A stretch of DNA of 64,000 bases, from positions 1,240,001 to 1,304,000 of the forward strand of contig CAJQUN010000052.1 of NCBI GenBank assembly GCA_907163345.1, in the 5' to 3' direction. The position numbers and the translations under genes are program-made. The DNA comes from Haberlea rhodopensis. Taxonomy: Eukaryota; Streptophyta; Magnoliopsida; Lamiales; Gesneriaceae. Under the pieces are notes generated by a model. The model saw only the letters and a list, made by a program, of their open reading frames with translations, did no database searches and was not told where the DNA came from. Below, one piece after another: positions 1-11,900 of the stretch (the first letter of the stretch is position 1; the number at the start of each line of letters is the position of its first letter).

Positions 1-815
1 ATGAAGATTAAATTTTTTTTTTATTTTTAATAAATTTTGTGAGATTAGACTGAGTTGGTAATAACTATAATTCTATTGAAGATGGATAATTTGGTCATCG
101 TACTTTGGTATAACCATATTTAGTAATAACTATTGATGTAAGATGATGATATAACTGCTGAGGCAAAATGATGTCATTATATGCTCTGGCTTTTATCACG
201 TGAAGCAGATATATATGCTTTTTTTCTTGTCATGCTGTGTGGTGATGTCAACAAGATCTTGAATGTTTTTTTAACTGTGTTTATGTTGTCAATACTCAAT
301 ATAATATTTTATGCGGTGTTAAGTTCCATTGATGGAAAATGATATATAAAGTTTGAAATAAAACCATATGCGTCTACTTGCAAGCTTAGAAACCACAAAG
401 AGGCAACAGTAATAAATTTATTACAGTCCAAAATTGTTTATTTTGTATTTTCATACTTGATATGCAATTTATGTGAAGCCCCACTCCCACCCACCATATT
501 TGACAAATTTACAAAAGGAATAAATGAGGTGGAAGTAAAATCCGAGCATGATTGACATTGTGGCCAATGACAATTAAAAATGAGCTGAATTTGTTTGTTG
601 TTAAGACATGAATGAATTAAAGCATTGCTAGCCATGCAGAGCAACATCGCCTCCAATACATGCTATAAATTTAGTTTACAAACTGATGAGTTTCAAAATC
701 TGGTTTAAAGGTGAATAATGTAGAATTCGGTCGAAAATACAAAGATGGGAATCAAGTATCATTTTAAAAAAGAAAAGGAAAAGAACACAACCTTTAGGTC
801 AGGGTAAGATTCAAG
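1..815. other. 3' flank of the first RabGAP gene
   Basis: AT-rich sequence downstream, on the minus strand, of the RabGAP stop codon at 816-818. It probably holds that gene's 3' UTR in its right part. No supported coding region, tandem repeat or mobile-element end was seen. A 72-codon minus-strand open stretch at 438-656 has no recognisable motif and is treated as chance. Confidence 0.4.
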
Positions 816-2585
816 TCAACCAGATAGATGGCTTGGAGAGTTGTTGAACATGGTGTGCCACATATAAGCTTGTGAAAGCACCATCTCCAGTTCCACATGA
901 CTCCACTTTTGAGTTGGAAGGTGCTGAAGATACATCACCATCTCCTGAAACTCCAAATTCCTTAGCTTATCCGACCACTGCAAATATATATTAGCTTCCT
1001 CAAGATACAACATTGGGAATTACACACACAAACACACACACACAATATATATATATATGTGATTACATTTGGTTAGAAGGTCGAGATATCATTTTAACTC
1101 TTAATGCTTGAATCAGGTAAGAATTTTCATGACATGACTAACTCACCGTTAAGAGAAAGCTGGCAAATATGTAGACGAGGAAATCGGGCAATGCATCTCC
1201 TTCAGCAAGATACGTATCCCATAAACGAGTTACGAGATGAAATGGAATCTACAAACATGAAAATCCATTTCTCACTCATGGATAATAATGTTATAAGGGT
1301 CACTCGAAACCCAAGTACACACCCTAAAGAGTACTTAAGGTTTAGCAAGTTTTAGCAATTAGATGGGTTGTGATTGAATTAAAAAATACTTCCCCTTTAC
1401 ATCACAGCAATAAACCCCATATAAACAATAATAACAAAAAAACACCATCATCAATAATAATAATAAACCTCATGCAAAGTCTTGTCTAAATAAACTAGAG
1501 ATTTGAAATTTCTGGTTTCATTTAGCATAAAAAAGTTGTTTTACTCAATAAATGTGATGGATTATATCTATGAAATTTGAACAAGCAAATAGTAAAATTC
1601 TCCCATTCAAACAAAGCCATAATGAAATTGGAAAAACAAATAGTAGTAATGCCAGCATCTAAACCTCGCGTATAAGAAGGCAATTGGACCAGCGGAAAGC
1701 AAATTGAAGAAATTCAAGACCTTGTTCCTCCATGTGTCTCGAAACAGGTTCTATAATACATCCAGAAAACAAACTTGTCAATAGGGCAAAGGAATGGATT
1801 GAACCCCCATTATCTAACTGACAGAGATTAAGTTTCAAGACAGAAATATTACTCTTAATTCTCATATAACGTTGGGTTCTCAAAATGCAATTTAAACATG
1901 CAATAGACTTCATCATGACGTTTTAACTCAATTGTGAACGAGTAACTTAAAAGTTTAACGAATGGTTAGAAAAGTACTTGTCCATTGCACTAACAATTCA
2001 TAGAAAAGCTAAGACACGATCTCTGTTAAAAATACATGATTGAATAATGAATTATTTACAGGGCTCAACAAGGTTTGATTTTATCCTATAGCATGGAGAA
2101 AATTGATGCCCACCCACCTGTAAACTTAAATCAAACCTTGCAATTATATTTTCTAGTAATATATTAACTAACCCAGTGAATAAGACCATCTTCTTTTAGT
2201 CAGAGATTTTTGACTTCCAGAAAAAGAAATATATTGTACATTGATAGTTATTAAATCCAAATACTTAGTTAGTGAGCATAAAATCTAACCACTGAGATTA
2301 TTGAATATTTAGTGTGAAAAATGCTTCTTTTTCCGGTGAATATGGTGGGTAAGACTTCAGTCTAAAAGGAATTGAATAGGGAAGCCATCAAAACGTATCG
2401 TTTGTGCTGTTGTGCGGTTTAAATTTTTTGACTTGTACCGTTACTATCAGCTATAGCTTTTCGTACAGAAACAAGTGCTCGATTCTACAAATTGCTTTGA
2501 TTAAATGATACACCGAATTTTGAGAGAGAGAGAGAGAGAGAGAATTGCTTTGATTAAATGATACACCGAATTTTGAGAGAGAGAG

Positions 2586-2623
<38 letters not shown>

Positions 2624-5600
2624 TCATACCATCAATCCTTCTGACCAATTCCTTCAGTTTGAACACAAGTCGCTGAATTCCAGGTTGTGCAAAAGTGTAA
2701 TGGTCATGCATACTGTCAAGAAGCTTCGATAAACACCAATAGCAATCAGCTTCTACATTTGATATTGTTTCAGGAGAAAGATCAGCCATCGACCAAGAAT
2801 CAACACTACCCTCCAAGTGTTCCGATAAAAAAACTACTATGAAAGGTGTAACAAGATCATTTATTCCTTGCACATAACCACTTGCAGGATGCCGTATAGC
2901 CCTGGAACGTGAAAAGAAAATAACTATGAAATTTGACCATAGATAGAAAGACAAAGTGGCAGCAATATGCGGCAAAATAAAGGATAACAAGACTCACAAA
3001 GATCACAATCCCAAAATTCTTAGGGAAGGTGAAAGAACAAGGTAACTAAAAGATTTTGGCAATTAGTTCACGCACTATAATTAACATCCATTAAATTAAA
3101 AAGCCTTCTACCAAGCTCAAAACTAAGCTATAGAGTATACTGAATCCAAAAGAAACTTATGTTCCACTGCATGGTAATAATTCGAATAACTATAACATAC
3201 AGCAGAAAGTTTCAACACAGTTCTACAAATCAGGTCAGATTGTGCGCTTAATGGCCAAACTTATGAGCAACTATCCCGTTTATTCGAAGGAATCATGATA
3301 TGCAGTAAATTATTATGCATTAAATGGTCTAATGATATGCACAGTGGTCTAAACATCTCAAACTATCTGCGAACTATCCTTTGGTTATATAATTAACTTT
3401 CTCAAACTCGTGACAGATAAGTTAAGGCAAAATATCTCATTTGCAGTAGAACGATTCATTTAAAAGTTCAAAAGGTGATATGACTTAAGAAACCATGCAC
3501 AGATAGAGAAACAAGGCAAAAAACACAAAAAAGCCAAACTAAGATTGACTAGTAGCACTCATACAATCTTCTTCAACCTCTTTATGCATCATCACGGCTA
3601 TCTTTGGGGAACAAGAACGTACTCTCACAGCAGATTGCTGTTATTTTGCATTAGGATGCATTTCCGCAAACCTTTAGACATAGACATCCATTTTCCAGAA
3701 TCATTCGTCAAGAAAAGAAATGCCACGTGAATCGCCTTCCATTGTTTCTAGGTGAGAGACCCACACACAGAGACTCTAAATCACATACGGATGAAAAGGC
3801 AAAAAAAAGTGCCAAATAAAGTTTCTAACCATGTATAAAGTATTCGCTCCAATGACTTTTGGACTTCTACTTGTTGAAAGAAAGTGACATCAGGGACTGT
3901 CCTGGGACAATCAACAGCAATCTGGCAAGTATAGGAGAATCGTTATTAATTAGGTGAATGGGTCACTTGACGAATGAGTGACATAACAAGCAAAAGCAAA
4001 TCAAAGATCATAAAACCTGACGAAGCATGTTAATCTCTTCATCTGTGCGATCTCTATCTGGAATATCGTAATATTGGGCAACACAATCAAGATATTCCAT
4101 GCGCTTTCTTCTCAGAACTCCCTCCCTTCTATCTGAATTAGATGGTGCATATCCCTGTCGTCAGTTAACATTTTAAATTCAACAGACCAACAGACCAATG
4201 TTGAATAAAAATTTCTAAAGCCTGGCCGACGGTTAATAATAATCCTCTACACCATATAAAAATTTAGTATGAGAACAAAAATTCAGTGAAATCTGATGAT
4301 AGGGCTCCTAGGAAAAGGGATGTCAGATACACAATATAAAAATTTCTAAGAAAGCTACCTCAACCTCTATTTTATTTTTTGGATAATCATGAATCCATTT
4401 TTATTCACCAGTTCACTGATTATCTCTTCGAGTGTTTATAAACATCATCGTACTTATGTTTAAAAGTCATAACCACTCTATGTCCATGTATTTGGAATAT
4501 TTAGATTTTGAAAATTCTAGCTTTAGGGACAAAAGCACCAATGTCTCACCAAATAATGCAGTTGGAAATGAACACTAGATGGGTTACAAAATAAGACACA
4601 AAAGATATACTAGTCAAATTCAAGGAGACCTTATCTTATCTAATCTGTTCTCCGATGTCCGTTATTGTTGCTCAATTAGTTTTATTTTAATGTCAGGTTC
4701 GAGGTTGCAGGCGGAATGGATGGGAGAGAGAATCAAGCAGTTTGAGTAGGCCAGTTCACTATCTATGACGAGAAAATATCCAGTATTTCATGTTTCCGAA
4801 GGCATTCGGTTAAAAGTCAAAAACTAGAATTATATATTTATAATGCACCTATCTAAAGAACCATATTCATTTTGAAATTAGGCATACCAAGAGAAGTCTC
4901 CATACGGTTGGGCGCAAATATGGTGGCACACCACTCCATGCTAGTTCACGCAGTTTGTCTGCACGATGTGGAAGAAGGGGAAAATAAGATATTGACGAAT
5001 ATAGAAAATTAAAGAATAAATTCCACATTATAACAATATATCAAGCTGAGATTGCATAATTCCCAATTAAGAACCAAAGCAACAATAGAGATCTTAAACA
5101 ACAGATGTCAGTATTTCATTTTATTCTCTGGAAGACCAAATGTTACAAATAATTTCATTTCATTTTAATAAAAATAAATAGATATATCACAAATACAGGG
5201 AATACTGTAGATCCTTCCACACATAATAATGTAGCAGCAACCCCAAATCTTATTGTCAATTTCATCTCCCATCTGCTTTAAGATAGGGGCCCAATGACAA
5301 AATGTCCAGCAATGTACAAGAAATATCTTAGCAATATGAGTCATTTCCCAATAATAATCTGCCTAGAATCCCTGATCAGTGAAAAGAGTAAGCTATGACT
5401 TCTTCAAAATGAGATATTTATTCTTATCTTATTCAGCTTGGACATATAATAGGTACTTCCTCCCAAATGGCACGAGAAATCCCAATCACGGTCCAGTCCA
5501 TTGTCAAAAAAACTCATCCATTTCTAGCTTTTCCACGTGAATATCCTATGTTTTAAAATGTTCCAAATTAACATCCAATTATCACATCGATTATACTCAT

Positions 5601-7961
5601 TCTACATCACAACTGAGATGGACTTTGAAGCTACCTTAAGTGATTTCAAGAAATGTTCAACATAAAATTGTCTTATGAGCTGAAATTGGTATAAGCACTG
5701 CATGATGTTCCAAAGAATTGGAAATCAGAAAATCATTTCAAAATATAAATAAATGAGTTCCTACAACTAGAGTTCAACTTACATCCAAAGGAAAACTTGT
5801 CAGCGTATGAATGCCAATTCATGCTTACATATATACTCAAAACCATGCGATAGAGCTGAAACATTGCATGCAACTTGACTTAAAGAATCCTTTCAACTCA
5901 ATTTTAGGCAAAAGGTCCAAAAGCAACACCAAAATGAAGACTCGACAGCATCTGCACTTAATGTGTCATTCATACACTTAGCTTAACAGTTTTTAGTCCA
6001 TCCAGGCTCATAGCTATGCTGCAAATAAAATCAAAAGGTGGAACATTTAAATAATTTATCAGCATATGACAGTCACTATTAACTATATTTAGTTCAATTG
6101 ACTAACTTGAATTTATTGAAAAGAGGTTGTAATTCCATCAGGGCGAAGCCTATGATTAAAAAAAACATAATTTTTCTATTCTAATCAAGAGGACGAGAGT
6201 AATTTCATAATAAATTTACTTAAAATCATATTCTCAAGTATCCAATTGGAAAAGAATGACCACATAACTGGAGATAGCTATATCTATCATTATCTATACG
6301 GTAAGTTTATAAATGGCCAAAAGGCTAAATATATAACTAATACTCAAAACCAATTTTTCAATACCTAATATTACAGTCACTCCAGACAATTCCTTAGTGA
6401 ACTTCATTAGCCTTGCAGAATCAGTAGCTCTGGCTCCCACAGAGGACTTCCGAATCTCTTTTGATGTGGTTTCGTTACCCATAGTTGTATGACTAACAGA
6501 TGAACTAGCATGTGTATTGCTTCTGTTTTGGAGTTCATTCTACATGCATGAAGAATAATTGTTAGTTGCTAAAGGTACCATCATTATATCAAGTTTAATC
6601 AAATTGAAGTTTCTTGGACAGGAAAAAATGGAATTAGACAGATAATCATACCTCAGTGGATCTCTCCACTTGTTCGCCATGTTCAAAATCATTGTCTGAA
6701 TATCTTCTGCCAGTGTTTGGCGAATACAAAACTGATTGATCCAAAGGCTCTGATCTCCGCGTTATCAATACTTTACCAGGGAAACTCCGACCCTTAAGCA
6801 ATCTATGCATCTTAAGAATATGTTAGGTACCGAACATTTAAAGTCAATGAAAAAAGTAATAAAGTATCATACTATAGTTTTTAGCATCACAACACTCATT
6901 TAATGTAGTTCAGATCAAAGTGGGGAAAATGCATCAGAATAAAGTAGAGAAGATACTGTGAGAACAACTATCTCATGGGTGTTATAACAAAACGAGTAAT
7001 GTAATTAACATGGTGCCAAGGCAAAATGAACCAGCAAACGATAAAGGGGCAAACCACCATGACCATATAAAAATTTCGATTTGGTCTGAACATATAAACA
7101 ACAGCAAAATGGTCATAAAGTCCAAAAGAAAGTTAGCATACTGTCCATTCATCATACTTTATGAAAACAGCCAATCCAATCAATGTAAGAGCTCACACTT
7201 AGCAAACATCATACAGTTTACAGGGTGCACATGGCCCAAATAGAAGGAACTTTTAATACCATTCAAATGGGATAAATAGGCAGATTGATGTAACACCTAT
7301 TCACACCTTTCATAACTTGCACATCAACTACAATCTGGACAAAGTAATGGTGGGTTTGAGATTTGTTGTGTTGGGTATCCTCAATTTTAAATTAAAATAT
7401 TTTAACTATAATACAGATTTTCTTGAGGTATAAAATCAAAGATTTCTAAGCTTCAAATAAGAAATCGATACAAATGGTGGCCGTCCAGCTAAAAGTATCA
7501 GTCTTGAAATCGGATTTAACACTCAGGAATTCAACAGAAATATCCATCAAAGTTCGAAGCTCACAGTGAAACGCAGTGCCCACATATAATCACACACTCC
7601 ACGATCTCGTGAATTCACCAGAATAAGAACAAAAAAGCTTCACACATTTAATCATCAAACCTAACACTTAAATCCCAGAAAACCCATCGAAATATTCAGA
7701 ACAAATATCCAATTGGGCAGTCAAATCCGGCATATCATTGAGCAGATCACTAAGTTAACAGAGTGAAATTGCGAAATTTTATTTCATAAACTGCTGGATC
7801 TGAAGTGTGAAACTAATGTACATGCATACATACCCTTGGACATTTCTGAGAGTTTGATTGAATCTGGAATCAAGCGAAGAAGAAGCATCTTTGTTTCGAT
7901 CATCTTTTCGATCATCTTCTCTATTGCTGCTGTTCCTCATGCTTTCCCAGTCCGTTATCAT
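816..7961 (-). CDS. TBC-domain RabGAP (gyp1/TBC1D22-like)
   Basis: A GTPase-activating protein expected to stimulate GTP hydrolysis by a Rab GTPase in endomembrane traffic. Coding exons on the minus strand: 7961-7834, 6802-6652, 6539-6365, 4958-4888, 4154-4017, 3921-3830, 2901-2630, 1750-1665, 1248-1147 and 977-816. All introns are GT-AG and all phases join, giving 458 codons plus stop. The TBC domain starts in the 4958 exon (KLRELAWSGVPPYLRPTVW). The Arg-finger motif IxxDxxR is seen as IAVDCPR at the start of the 3921 exon. The Gln finger is YVQG in the 2901 exon. Later hallmarks are LEFLQFAFRW and RLWDTYLAEGDALPDFLVY. The N-terminal part (DSRFNQTLRNVQGLLKGRS) resembles the Arabidopsis At2g30710-type RabGAPs from memory. 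The start is uncertain: ATGs lie at 7961 and 7940, and an upstream exon at 19276-19431 may be the real first exon. A retrotransposon begins 39 bases upstream of 7961. Confidence 0.9.
1021..1060. repeat. CA/TA simple repeat in the last intron
   Basis: An imperfect run of CA dinucleotides followed by TA dinucleotides lies just upstream (minus sense) of the last RabGAP exon. It is within the intron between the exons at 1147-1248 and 816-977. Confidence 0.7.
2491..2618. repeat. 53-bp tandem duplication ending in GA microsatellites
   Basis: A segment starting attgctttgattaaatg at 2491 is repeated at 2544, giving a 53-base unit. Each copy ends in a GA run (2522-2543 and about 2575-2618). The block sits in the RabGAP intron about 11 bases past the donor at 2629, so on the transcript it is a CT-rich tract soon after the 5' splice site. 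It does not alter the coding exon. Confidence 0.85.
4959..6364. other. Large intron of the first RabGAP
   Basis: An AT-rich intron between the exons at 6365-6539 and 4888-4958. Its donor follows the codon start G at 6365 and the acceptor gives GAC, continuing the frame. No mobile-element termini, tandem repeats or other exons were seen. The other introns of this gene (2902-3829, 6803-7833 and shorter ones) are likewise without recognised features. Confidence 0.5.
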
Positions 7962-7994
7962 GTGTTTATGAAAACTCGACTGAAATATTTCTAC

Positions 7995-7999
7995 GGGGG
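7995..7999. repeat. Left target-site duplication (GGGGG) of the Tat element
   Basis: GGGGG directly precedes the 5' LTR, and the same five bases directly follow the 3' LTR at 19103-19107. Five bases is the usual duplication length for Ty3/gypsy integrases. The matching flanks show that the two LTRs belong to one insertion. Confidence 0.85.
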
Positions 8000-8934
8000 T
8001 GATACCCGTACGGGTCAAACCCATTAAAAACTTACGGGTCGAGCCCAAACCATGGATCAAGGTCAGGGGACAAGGTACGGGAAGGGCGAAGCCAGCCTAG
8101 CATAAGGCGAGCCTCGCAGCTCGCCCGCTCTAAGGGTCGAGCTGCGCACCCACCCCGCAAGAGGCACTGTGCTCACCCCGCGAGAAAGGAGAGTACCGTC
8201 CCTACCTGCTCGCCCGCGTGATGGGTGAGCCGCGTACTCACCCGGCGAGGCGGGTGAGCCTCGCAGCTCGCACACAGGGCATCGCAGCTCGCACACACGA
8301 GGCACAAGCTGCGATGTTCTCCCGTGCGAGGAAAAGTTCGATGCCACCCCTCGCAGATGCCTCATGCTTGCAAAGTATGGGGTCGAGGCTCACTCGTGTT
8401 GGGCGAGCTAAGCTTTGTAGCGCAGCCTCGTGAATTAGATTCAACGTATAACCCATATCTCCAAGTACAAATCGAATCATAAAAGCTGCAAGCATATCAT
8501 ACCATGAAAGCGACATTCTCTGGCACCCGGCATAAATCGGATCGCAAAAGCTGCAAGCCTATTATACGGAGAAAGTGACACCTACTCGTCTTCAGCCCTA
8601 AGACCCTGGTCCCCACCTTTAGCTTCAGAGGATGTTCCCTAGGCTCCTGACATACGGTTAAAGGTTGTCCCCTTTCCATCTCCTTATAAATATCAGGTTT
8701 GTCGACAGGAATAAGGTATTCACTCTTCTCACAACTTAAAGTTCATCCCGTTATTCTTTTCTTTTCCGATTTCTGACTTAAGCGTCGGAGGGGCTCCGCC
8801 GGGACATCCTTCCGGCACCCTTCTCACGCTTGTTCGTAATTTCAGGCATCACCGGCACTCGAAGCCATTATTGGAGTTGCTCCCAGCACCCTTCGTCCGC
8901 CGGAAGGAAGACGTATCATTTTTAGTAAGCATCA
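8000..8934 (+). repeat. 5' LTR of the Tat element
   Basis: A 935-base direct repeat, paired with 18168-19102 at a constant offset of 10,168 bases. It starts TGAT and ends ATCA, fitting the TG...CA rule. The U3 part is GC-rich with recurring cgcagctcgc and gcgag motifs. A TATA box lies at 8685-8692. Short open stretches on both strands inside the LTR are duplicated exactly in the other LTR and are not genes. Confidence 0.95.
8685..8692 (+). promoter_or_regulatory. LTR TATA box
   Basis: TATAAATA sits about 240 bases before the LTR end in a context without other TATA-like sites nearby. It would place the retrotransposon transcript start near 8715-8725 and define the U3/R boundary. An equivalent copy is at 18853-18860 in the 3' LTR. 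Confidence 0.7.
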
Positions 8935-8936
8935 TT

Positions 8937-8953
8937 TGGCGCCGTCTGTGGGA
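8937..8953 (+). other. Primer binding site
   Basis: TGGCGCCGTCTGTGGGA begins two bases after the 5' LTR. The first nine bases match the complement of the 3' end of a plant tRNA-Asp (TGGCGCCGT), with a weaker match beyond. This is where reverse transcription would be primed. Confidence 0.7.
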
Positions 8954-8973
8954 AATTGAGCAAAGACGTTGAT

Positions 8974-11900
8974 ATGGCAGGAAGAAGAGGAAGTAGAAGA
9001 ACAGTTACGGCGGAATCTCGCCCAGGAGGAAGGACTGAACAACCGCCTCCGGTGGAGAACGTGGGAAACATGACTATGGAACAACTAGCCCAGTTCATCA
9101 CCACCGCCGTAGCCGAGGCTATAAAGCAAAACCAACCCCCACCTCCTGACGGACCATTGCCGAACCATGAGGACAATGCTGAAGTCCAGCAAAGTCACGC
9201 GGAGGAAGCCAATCCCACCCAAGGTGGCGGGGACTCGGAGATGCACCAGAGGATGGAAGACATGTGGAATGAGATCCAAGGGTTGAGACAACATGTCGGG
9301 GAAAAGGCCTACACCCACAAGAAAGAAAGTCCCTTCTCCCAAGCCATTTTGGAGGAGGAGCTACCATCTAACTTCCGACAGCCTAACATGGGAGAGTACG
9401 ATGGGAGCACCGACCCCGAGGACCATTTGGGGAGATTTGATAATGCGGCCTTGTTGCATCGATACTCCGACGGAGTCAAGTGTCGGGTATTTCTGAATAC
9501 ATTAGTAAGGTCGGCTCAGCAATGGTTCAACATGTTGAAGCCTAGCTCAATAATGTCCTTCAACGATTTCAGCTCAGCTTTCTTGCATCAATTTGCAAGT
9601 AGCAAAAAATATCAAAAGACCTCACTCAGTTTGTTTGTCATGAAACAACAAGATCAAGAATCTTTGCGAGAGTTTACCCAACGCTTCAACGGTGTGGCCT
9701 TGGAGGTTCCTTCAGCCACGCCTGATGTCCTTCTCAATGCTTTCACGCAAGGGCTCAAGGGGGGGGAGTTCTTCAAGTCCTTGGTAAAGAAACCACCGCA
9801 AAGTTATGATGAGCTCCTATCTAGGGCGGAGAAGTATGTGAACTTGGAAGACGCGCAGAGGCAGAAGAGATTAGAGCAAAGACCCGCTGAGAATAACAGG
9901 GAAAAGCTGGACAAGGGTGGAAGGAAGAGGAACATGGCGGAGAGGATGGATGATCGAAACTTATTCAGGGGGCGTCTTCCACATATTCCCCTTGTCATGA
10001 GCCTAGACAGAGCAATGGATGTATGTGATAATAAGGGGAGATTGACTAGGCCAAGGAAAGCAGAGAGAGGTCCAAGATTGCCCCCATCGGATAAGTATTG
10101 TGGATACCATCGAGAATATGGACATTTTACCCATGATTGCCAACAATTGGGAGAAGAGGTTCAGAGGATCCTCCAAAGAGATCCGGAAATAAAAGCTATG
10201 TTGACGAGAACCAGGGAGCCCTACCAGCCAGGCGGGCCCCAAGCCCCTGCTCGGGCCAATCCTGGACAGAGAGAGCCGAGGTGGGAGCAACAAGGACGGA
10301 ATGCCCCTCGCGGCCGTGTGGAAAGGAATGGAGGAAACAATGATCCGAGTCGAGGAATGATACACATGATCTCGGGAGGGGCAACCGATGGAGACTCTGG
10401 CCGAGCTCGCAAGGCATACGGGAGGAGGTTGGAAAATTTTGAGGTGTCCATGGAAGCAAGCACCACAACCGACCCTGTGATCAGTTTCGGTCCCGACGAC
10501 CTGCGAGGTATTGTTACTCCACACAACGATGCCTTGGTAGTCACGGTTACTATAGCAAATTATGATATAGCAAGGATTTTCGTGGATACGGGGAGTTCCG
10601 TCAATATCTTATTCAAAACAACCGTGGACCAAATGCAAGTTGAGGGATTCCACTTGGACCTAATCTCGACCCCTCTTTATGGGTTCACGGGACATGTGAT
10701 CCAGCCTCTGGGTCAGATTGTCCTCCCCTTGTCAATGGGGAGTGGCCCTAGCCGAGTAACTAAGATGGTGGACTTTACAGTCGTTGACGCCCCCTCCTCG
10801 TACAATGGGATTATTGGGCGACCAGCCATGAAGGACTTCAAGGCCGTAGCTTCTACCTATCACCAGAAATTGAAGTTCCCGGCAGGAAACAAAGTTGGAG
10901 TACTTGGGGGAGACCAGGGTACAGCCCGTCGGTGTTATGAAAGTGTTGTAAAGGAAGAAGGAAAAAGGGCTCGACGGGAGGTCGGGGTGATAGGCAGCGG
11001 GGGGTCAGTTGCTCGGCATGCCCTGAAAGAGACTCCAACTGTGTCAGAGGAAGAACCTGAGTTAGTAGAGCTTGGATCTGCTGAAAGGGTGATCAGAATA
11101 GCTGCTGACTTGGACCCGCAAGAGAAGGGCGAGCTCATTGCCTGTCTCATTAAGAATCATGATGCCTTCGCCTGGTCTACTCAAGATCTTAAAGGTATAA
11201 ATCCGAACATCGTGCAACACCATCTAAACGTGTTGGACGGAGCTCGGCCCATAAAACAAAAGAAAAGACACTTCGGGGCAGAAAAGGATAAGGTCATTAA
11301 GGAGGAGGTCCAAGAGCTGCTTAGGGCGGGACACATTAGAGAAGTTCAATTCCCCACTTGGCTCTCGAATGTAGTCCTGGTGCCTAAGAACTCGGGAAGG
11401 TGGAGAATGTGCATCGACTTCCGAGACCTTAACAAAGCCTGCCCCAAGGACTGCTACCCGTTGCCTCGCATAGATCAACTGGTGGACTCTACTGCCGGCC
11501 ACCAATATCTATGTTTGCTGGATGCCTATCAAGGATATCATCAAATTCCCCTTGCAAAGGAAGATCAGGCAAAGGTAAGTTTCATCACCTCAGATGGAAC
11601 TTTTTGTTTTGTGGTTATGCCCTTTGGACTTAAAAATGCAGGGGCAACGTACCAGAGGTTGATGGACAAAGTTTTCTCAAAGCAAATTGGGAGAAACGTG
11701 GAGGTGTACGTAGATGACATCTTGGTAAAGTCGATGAATCGAGCTCACCTCATGACTGACCTTGAAGAGACCTTCTCCACTCTGAGGTCTTACGGACTAA
11801 AGCTCAACCCCCAAAAATGTGTGTTTGGGGTGAAGAGTGGAAAGTTCCTGGGATACATTGTGACAGAGAGAGGTATTGAAGCCAAACCCGACAAGGTTAA

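Noticed and set aside
1104..1355. 83-codon plus-strand open frame
   Set aside because: It overlaps the minus-strand RabGAP exon at 1147-1248, which encodes a conserved TBC motif.
2901..3829. Suspected frameshift at the RabGAP Trp codon between exons 3921-3830 and 2901-2630
   Set aside because: Rechecking the bases gives TG at the exon end and GGCT at the next exon start, which restores TGG GCT with canonical GT-AG sites.
8063..8679. Open frames of 60-100 codons on both strands, repeated at 18231-18847
   Set aside because: They lie wholly within the LTRs, occur identically in both, overlap each other on both strands and have no recognisable domain. They are explained by GC-rich LTR sequence.
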